In this document: positions 57,714-64,000 of the stretch, one piece after another
How the letters are laid out: every line of letters begins with the position of its first letter
How positions within the stretch are numbered: the first letter of the stretch is position 1
From: Orientallactaga sibirica
Taxonomy: Eukaryota > Chordata > Mammalia > Rodentia > Dipodidae
DNA length: 64,000 bases
Direction of reading: 5' to 3'
Assembly (NCBI GenBank): GCA_036365145.1
Contig: JAEOAD010000005.1
Span: 2,790,001 to 2,854,000, forward strand
Translations under genes and position numbers: made by a program
Notes under the pieces: generated by a model
Told to the model about the DNA's origin: nothing
The model's database searches: none
What the model saw: the letters and a program-made list of their open reading frames with translations, nothing else

Positions 57714-57833
57714 CATTTGGTTGGCTAGTGCCCGCATAGAACAGAGAAGGAAAGAGAGTGAATTTCTCTTTCACATTTGGTTGGCTAGTGCCCGCATAGA
57801 ACAAAGAAGGAAAGAGAGTGAATTTCTCTTTCA
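57714..57833. repeat. 60-bp tandem duplication with one difference
   Basis: Copies 57714-57773 and 57774-57833 open catttggttggctagtgccc and contain 'ggaaagagagtgaatttctc'. They differ at one base (acaGag versus acaAag). A 67-codon frame crosses it because 60 is a multiple of three. Confidence 0.97.
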
Positions 57834-58580
57834 CTCTCTGTCCAGGAGCAGGGACTCTCCTTTTATCCTGTCCCCAGACATCTGAACCTCAGACTCCCTG
57901 GTCACCGGACTCCAGACTTATACAAAATGGCCCTGGGGTTTTCTGTCTTTAGCCTCAGAATGCAGACCTAATGGACATCATTACAAGTTTGCTGCCAAGG
58001 CTGGAGAGGTAGTGATGGAACCATGGAGACCTTACTAGAAGTGACCATTGTAATTCACAAACAAGGTGTTGTCCAGTGTTGAAAGTTTATACCATCAGCT
58101 TCAAAGGTTCTCAGGCTTTCTAACTTGACATGAGAAATGTCCACTCTTCCTTGAGCCCCCAGCTTGCACAGAGTCAGCCATGGGCCTTCTCAGCCTGTAT
58201 CATGTGAGACAAATGCTTATTAAGACTCCCTGCCATCTGTCTATATTCTATATCCATTTCTGCATATGTCTGTATCCAATCAACATCTCTATCTTCTAGA
58301 GCATCTATCTATCAATCACCTATATGCCTATCTGTGGTCTGCCTGAGACTCTGACGAACACACTTCTCTTCCTTCGCTTTCTCTTCCTGAGTGTCGACCC
58401 CACGTGCAGCCCAGCAAGCCCGCTGCATGTCGCACTCCAAATGCACATCACTTCCTGAGGAATCAGCATAACATTTGTCATCAGGCCAATTTCAATTCCA
58501 AATTATTAAAATGCTCTGGGTGAGAAAGATGGTACAGTGGTTAAAGGTGCTTTCTTCCAATTTTTCAAATGTTCTAATCA
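57834..58580. other. Unique sequence
   Basis: Holds a ~48-bp stretch (about 58039-58085) that is similar to 56867-56915. No gene seen. Confidence 0.45.
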
Positions 58581-58593
58581 AAAGTATAGGAAG

Positions 58594-58884
58594 GGGCTGG
58601 AGAGATGGCTTAGGGGTTAAGGCGCCTGCCTCCTAAGCCTAAGAACGCTGGTTCCAATCTCCAGTGGTTCCAATCTCCAGGTCCCACGTTTAGCCAGATG
58701 CCAAGTGACGCAAGGGCGCAATGCCGCACTTGACCACAAGGGGGTGCACACATCTGGATTTCATTCACAGCAGCTGAGAGACTGCTGGCGTGCCCATTCT
58801 CTATTTGTCTCCCTCTCCCCCTCTTTCTGTCTCTCTCTGTGTCTCTCTCCAAAAATAAATAAAATAATTTAAAAAATTTTTTAA
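58594..58884 (+). mobile_element. B2-type SINE, sense, long form, with target-site duplication
   Basis: 'gggctggagagatggcttag', 'gcctgcctcctaagcctaag', a local 17-bp duplication containing 'ggttccaatctccag', the long-form middle 'gcgcaatgccgcacttgacc' and 'acaaggggg', 'cattcacagcagctgagaga', CT-rich run, A-rich tail. Direct repeat aaagtataggaag at 58581-58593 and 58885-58897. The CpG content suggests a young copy. Confidence 0.95.
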
Positions 58885-59100
58885 AAAGTATAGGAAGACC
58901 TTTGAACTCCAACACATCTTTTAAAGCTATTAAATATCTACAGTAGGGAATCTACCTTTCCAGGGGTGGGAAAATATATGAGTAAACCAGGTGTAGTCAT
59001 GGATGGAATTTACTGTGGTGTGTGTATACATGTGTGTGTTGTCAGGAGTGTAAGATGTGGGCTTTGTTGTATGAGGTGTGGATGTGTGTGATATGCATAC

Positions 59101-59124
59101 TGTTGTGGTGGTGGTGGTGGTGGT

Positions 59125-59156
<32 letters not shown>

Positions 59157-59158
59157 GT
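59101..59158. repeat. (GTG)n-(TG)n compound microsatellite
   Basis: About eight TGG/GTG units pass into about 16 TG units. Confidence 0.95.
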
Positions 59159-59781
59159 AGTAGCATGAGTACTCTAAAGCCCAGAATAATTTAAAATATA
59201 GTAAAAAGAAATAGTGAAATTGACATGAAAAAAGCCACTGTGCATAGAAAATGTTTTTATCTATTGTTTCAAATTATTGTATAAGCTCATTAAGTAGCCA
59301 AGAAAAATCAGGAAAGGGTTTGGAGAAAACGGACCTCCAACTCAGGAAATAAAGTTTAATGAATGTATCATGGAAAACAGTTTTATCATATGAAACAAGA
59401 ATCCATTGCTGAGGGGAAAGGGCAGCCACTGAAGAAGGTTCTAGTGGGGGCAGGGCTGGGCAGTGGCAAGGAGTCAGAACTAGTCACGTTGCATAAAATT
59501 AAGCAACTCAGAGGAGAGGGCAATCATGTTAGAAATTAATGCCTCTATGAAATAACAAGGCAATTAGTGGAAACTTTAACCCAGCCACTAGCTGTGTGAA
59601 GTGGCAGCCACAGGGGGCTTTGAATGGAGATAGGGGAAAAGCAAGTTCACAGACACACTCAGGATGAAAAAGCCAAGAGCAACTCACACTCACATGCACA
59701 AAGACCTTTCTCTTCCAAAGAGTCGCAATTAACATTTATTCTTGCATCCAATGCAAAACGTTAAGTGTAATATAAAGGTAT
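59159..59781. other. Unique sequence
   Basis: Nothing recognised. Confidence 0.45.
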
Positions 59782-60133
59782 GTGTGGTGGTTTGATTCAG
59801 GTGCTCCCCATAAACTTAGGTGATCTGGGTGCTAGGTTCCAGCTGATGGAGATTTGGGAATTAAAGCTCCTGGAGCAGTGTATCGTTGGGGGCAGGATTA
59901 TGGGTGCTATAGCCAGTGTCCACTTGACAGTGTTTGACACACTCTCCTGTACCTGTTGTCCACCTTTTGTTGGCCAGGAGGTGATGTCCAACCTCTGCTA
60001 AGCCATCGTTTTCTCCTGCCATGATGGAGCTTCCCCTCGAGTCTGTAAGCCAAAACAAACCCTTTTTATCCCACAAGCTGCTCTTGGTCGGGTGATTTCT
60101 GTCAGCAATGCCAACCTGACTGCAACAGCATGT
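59782..60133 (+). mobile_element. Rodent interspersed repeat with 'gtaagccaaaacaaacc' end
   Basis: Opens 'tgtggtggtttgattcaggt', passes 'ggtgctaggttccagctgat', 'gccatgatggagcttcccct', 'gtctgtaagccaaaacaaac', 'cacaagctgctcttggtcgg' and ends 'caacctgactgcaacag'. I recognise the layout as a common rodent repeat but cannot name the family (LTR or non-autonomous) with certainty. Confidence 0.6.
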
Positions 60134-60590
60134 CAGTTAGAACCACCAGCATGAGGTCTGTGTTTATAGTACTAAGCTGTCAGTGAATGGCTCTCCCAAC
60201 TAGGACGCACAGCTCTTTTGCCTGCAAAGGATTCCCTTCTCAGCACCGCACTGCCACCTCAGGCGGCTCCAATTCTTTGGCTTCACAGAAGCCAGTTTTG
60301 ACATCAGTGGACCACTCATGACACCTGTGACCATCAGTGGACGTTCATGACACTTCTCCAATCCTGATGCATATTCAAATGATGCCAGGGTCCAATGGAA
60401 CTGCACATTATGACCTACTTTGGGTAAAGGCCTGAGCACTCACTGTATATTTAACAAACTCTGAGGTGACATGGTTTTTGTGGCTCTGGGTCCCATTATG
60501 GGCAGCCAGGATTTAGAGACCTGGATGGCCCAGGGTGGGGAACCTTACCCATCACACTCGAGAGAACGTGCCTTCACACTGCTTCTAAGA
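60134..60590. other. Unique sequence
   Basis: A partial local repeat at about 60302-60350 ('catcagtgga' twice, each followed by 'tcatgacac'). No gene seen. Confidence 0.4.
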
Positions 60591-63285
60591 CTGACTGGAA
60601 GCGCAGTGTGTGACCTTGCGCACATCATGTTTGTGCACAGGTCAGAGGACAACTGCCACTGTTGATTCTCACCGTCCTTCCGCTTTGAGGGAGAGGTTGC
60701 CATTGCTCACTGCGCCTTCACCAGGATGGCTTGCCCATGTGCTTTCAAGTCTTTTGTCTCTGCCACCAGTCTTACAGTAGTGTACTGGGATTATAGGCAC
60801 CAATCTTACAGTAGTGTACTGGGATTATACGCACCAATCTTACAGTAGTGTACCGGGATTATACGCACCAGTCTTACAGTAGTGTACCGGGATTATACGC
60901 ACCAGTCTTACAGTAGTGTACCGGGATTATAGGCACCAATCTTACAGTAGTGTACTGGGATTATAGGCACCAGTCTTACAGTAGTGTACCGGGATTATAG
61001 GCACCAATCTTACAGTAGTGTACGGGATTATAGGCACCAATCTTACAGTAGTGTACCGGGATTATAGGCACCAATCTTAAAGTAGTGTACCGGGATTATA
61101 GGCACCAATCTTAAAGTAGTGTACCGGGATTATAGGCTCCAATCTTACAGTAGTGTACCGGGATTATAGGCACCAGTCTTAGAGTAGTGTACCGGGATTA
61201 TAGGCACCAGTCTTAGAGTAGTGTACCGGGATTATAGGCACCAATCTTACAGTAGTGTACCGGGATTATAGGCACCAATCTTACAGTAGTGTACCGGGAT
61301 TATAGGCACCAATCTTACAGTAGTGTACCGGGATTATAGGCACCAATCTTACAGTAGTGTACCGGGATTATAGGCACCAGTCTTACAGTAGTGTACCGGG
61401 ATTATAGGCACCAATCTTACAGTAGTGTACTGGGATTATACGCACCGATCTTACAGTAGTGTACCGGGATTATAGGCACCAATCTTACAGTAGTGTACCG
61501 AGATTATAGGCACCAGTCTTACAGTAGTGTACCGGGATTATAGGCACCAATCTTACAGTAGTGTACCGAGATTATAGGCACCAATCTTACAGTAGTGTAC
61601 TGAGATTATAGGCACCAATCTTACAGTAGTGTACCGGGATTATAGGCACCAGTCTTACAGTAGTGTACTGGGATTATAGGCACCAATCTTACAGTAGTGT
61701 ACTGGGATTATAGGCACCAATCTTACAGTAGTGTACCGGGATTATAGGCACCAGTCTTACAGTAGTGTACCGAGATTATAGGCACCAATCTTACAGTAGT
61801 GTACCGGGATTATAGGCACCAGTCTTACAGTAGTGTACCGGGATTATAGGCACCAGTCTTACAGTAGTGTACCGGGATTATAGGCACCAATCTTACAGTA
61901 GTGTACCGGGATTATAGGCACCAGTCTTACAGTAGTGTACCGAGATTATAGGCACCAATCTTACAGTAGTGTACCGGGATTATAGGCACCAATCTTACAG
62001 TAGTGTACTGAGATTATAGGCACCAATCTTACAGTAGTGTACCGGGATTATAGGCACCAATCTTACAGTAGTGTACTGGGATTATAGGCACCAATCTTAC
62101 AGTAGTGTACCGGGATTATAGGCACCAATCTTACAGTAGTGTACTGGGATTATAGGCACCAATCTTACAGTAGTGTACCGAGATTATAGGCACCAATCTT
62201 ACAGTAGTGTACCGGGATTATAGGCACCAATCTTACAGTAGTGTACCGGGATTATAGGCACCAATCTTACAGTAGTGTACCGGGATTATAGGCACCAGTC
62301 TTACAGTAGTGTACTGAGATTATAGGCACCAATCTTACAGTAGTGTACCGGGATTATAGGCACCAGTCTTACAGTAGTGTACCGGGATTATAGGCACCAA
62401 TCTTACAGTAGTGTACTGGGATTATAGGCACCAATCTTACAGTAGTGTACTGGGATTATAGGCACCAATCTTACAGTAGTGTACTGAGATTATAGGCACC
62501 AATCTTACAGTAGTGTACCGGGATTATAGGCACCAATCTTACAGTAGTGTACCGGGATTATAGGCACCAATCTTAGAGTAGTGTACTGGGATTATAGGCA
62601 CCAATCTTACAGTAGTGTACTGAGATTATAGGCACCAATCTTACAGTAGTGTACCGGGATTATAGGCACCAATCTTACAGTAGTGTACTGGGATTATAGG
62701 CACCAATCTTACAGTAGTGTACTGGGATTATAGGCACCAATCTTACAGTAGTGTACTGAGATTATAGGCACCAATCTTACAGTAGTGTACCGGGATTATA
62801 GGCACCAATCTTACAGTAGTGTACCGAGATTATAGGCACCAGTCTTACAGTAGTGTACCGGGATTATAGGCACCGATCTTACAGTAGTGTACTGAGATTA
62901 TAGGCACCAATCTTATAGTAGTGCACCAATCTTACAGTAGTGGGATTATAGGCACCAATCTTACAGTAGTGTACTGAGATTATAGGCACCAATCTTACAG
63001 TAGTGTACCGGAGATTATAGGCACCAATCTTACAGTAGTGTACTGAGATTATAGGCACCAATCTTACAGTAGTGTACCGAGATTATAGGCACCAATCTTA
63101 CAGTAGTGTACTGAGATTATAGGCACCAATCTTACAGTAGTGTACCGAGATTATAGGCACCATCTTACAGTAGTGTCTGGATTTTTTTAGGTGCTGATCT
63201 TACAGTAGTTACCCGAGATTATAGTACTTAGGTGACAAGTGTTTTATAATGCATTAAGACATCTCCCTAGACCCTAGATTTTCTT
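60591..63285 (+). mobile_element. Old rodent interspersed repeat hosting the minisatellite
   Basis: Left part: 'tgtgcacaggtcagaggaca', 'actgccactgttgattctca', 'attgctcactgcgccttcac', 'caggatggcttgcccatgtg' and 'cttttgtctctgccacc' follow a rodent repeat I recognise. Right part after the array: 'gacaagtgttttataatgca', 'ttaagacatctccctagacc' matches its usual end (…caagcgcttta…gagccatctcc…agcccc). The middle, which normally reads like '…gtaggagcgctgggattaca', is replaced by the 34-bp array. Confidence 0.55.
60764..63224. repeat. 34-bp minisatellite, about 72 copies
   Basis: Each unit has the halves 'caccaatcttacagtag' and 'tgtaccgggattatagg' (34 bp). The array is 2461 bp, about 72 copies. Variable sites: caccAatc/caccGatc-type change (aatc or agtc), C/T and G/A in 'tacCgGg', attataGg/attataCg, and cttaCag/cttaAag/cttaGag. 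Irregular units: a 1-bp deletion near 61020, a fused and shortened unit near 62910-62945, a 1-bp insertion near 63008, a 1-bp deletion near 63160 and a degenerate last unit ending at 63224. Confidence 0.98.
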
Positions 63286-63339
63286 ATGCAAACAGTTTTC
63301 CTTTCATTCTACACCAAATTTAAAAAAAAAAAAAAAAAC

Positions 63340-63950
63340 AATTCTGAGGGACTTTTGATCTAGATGGCAGACTGAGATCTGTAACCATGCAAGAGCTCAC
63401 AGGGTGACATCAGATGACAGCAAGAATCAGGAAACCAAAATTTATCAGCAAGACAAGAAAAGATGACCGAATTCCTGGAAGGAGATGAACCACCCCTTGC
63501 ATATCAGCCAGGGCCAAGATAAAACCACAGAGGGATTGGTGAGATGAGCAAGAATGCTGCTTCCATGGAGAGCCTGACAACCTGTGCCAGGGTGAGGGAG
63601 ACAGACACTGAGGACACTCAACACGTATCAAAGCAGAGATCCAGAAGCTCCTGAGAGCTCGATACCAAAGTAGACTTAAAACACACCCACCATGGCTCAG
63701 GAAATTTTGCAAAGGAGGGGGCAGAAAGACTGTAAGAGCCATGGGGTGGGAAGGACTATCCAGAGGCAATGCCCTCCCATCACAAGGACTGACTGCAGCT
63801 CTCACAATTCAAAACCCACAACCCCATGGTGAATACTAGCAATCTGGCTGAGGAGGGTGCTCAGTGGAGTGGGGGAAGGGAGGAGGGAAATGATGGTACC
63901 AACACATGATGTGTCAATATAAGGTACATACTTAATAAAAAAATAAAACA
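63340..63950 (+). mobile_element. L1-like 3' end, best-preserved copy
   Basis: Contains 'atggcagactgagatctgta', 'ggcagaaagactgtaagagc', 'gaaggactatccagaggcaa', 'ctgaggagggtgctcagtgg', a G-rich run, 'atgatggtaccaacacatga', 'acatacttaataaaaaaa'. The A tail fixes the orientation. An A tract at 63321-63339 precedes it. It shares its 3' part with the copies at 207-332, 1.6-2.9 kb and 16.5-18.0 kb. No coding frame survives; the antisense 131-codon frame is a shadow. Confidence 0.7.
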
Positions 63951-64000
63951 ATAAGAATGGATCTGTCTTGTGGAAAAATTGAAAACCCCTGGTTCTCTGG

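Noticed and set aside
60764..63224. CRISPR-like array
   Set aside because: The 34-bp units are contiguous with no variable spacers, and the host DNA is mammalian.
63410..63805. 131-codon antisense frame
   Set aside because: It lies antisense to an L1-like 3' end with an A tail on the other strand.

Overview
This window looks like rodent genomic DNA with no protein-coding gene that I can support. The rodent evidence is direct: B1 (7SL-derived) SINEs, a BC1/ID-type tRNA-Ala-like SINE, ID+B1 composite SINEs, and more than twenty copies of a B2-type tRNA-derived SINE that opens with ggggctggagagatggctta. The B2-type consensus continues with a 'gccagatgcacaaggtggc' core and a CT-rich, AAATAAATAAA tail. 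It differs from the mouse/rat B2 body and resembles the form I associate with jerboas (Dipodidae); the family-level call is inference from memory. Older mammal-wide repeats (MIR, L1M-type 3' ends, an L1 ORF2 relic) lie underneath.

Layout. 0.2-3 kb: antisense and sense copies of a lineage-specific L1-like 3' end, with B1 and B2-type SINEs. 3-9.7 kb: mostly unique sequence with simple repeats, a possible old retroelement end and a MIR. 10-13.5 kb: B1 copies and a compound tandem array of eight units separated by (CA)n tracts. 13.5-15.6 kb: AT-rich, SINE-free. 15.8-18.2 kb: a second L1-like 3' end carrying a SINE. 20-22 kb: an old rodent repeat and a seven-copy ~59-bp tandem array. 22-33 kb: scattered SINEs and tetranucleotide or trinucleotide microsatellites. 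33-35 kb: a unique block with weak promoter-like and splice-like signals, then AT-rich sequence. 35-45 kb: SINEs, an L1 ORF2 relic and an L1 3' end whose two parts lie in opposite orientation. 45-52 kb: MIR, SINEs, an old L1 3' end split by two insertions, and a 282-bp pure pyrimidine tract. 54-60 kb: a cluster of SINEs, several with visible target-site duplications, and a perfect-but-one 60-bp tandem duplication. 60.6-63.3 kb: a 2.46-kb minisatellite of about 72 copies of a 34-bp unit, which appears to have grown inside an older rodent interspersed repeat. 63.3-64 kb: another L1-like 3' end.

The window reads as intergenic or deep intronic. The longest ATG-initiated frames (178, 158, 141, 139 and 133 codons) lie in unremarkable sequence, simple repeats or SINEs and show no domain. 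I found no tRNA, rRNA, CRISPR or prokaryotic feature. No new gene system is visible. The strongest unusual signal is the repeat-born minisatellite near the right end, followed by the (CA)n-separated array at 11.5-12.2 kb.
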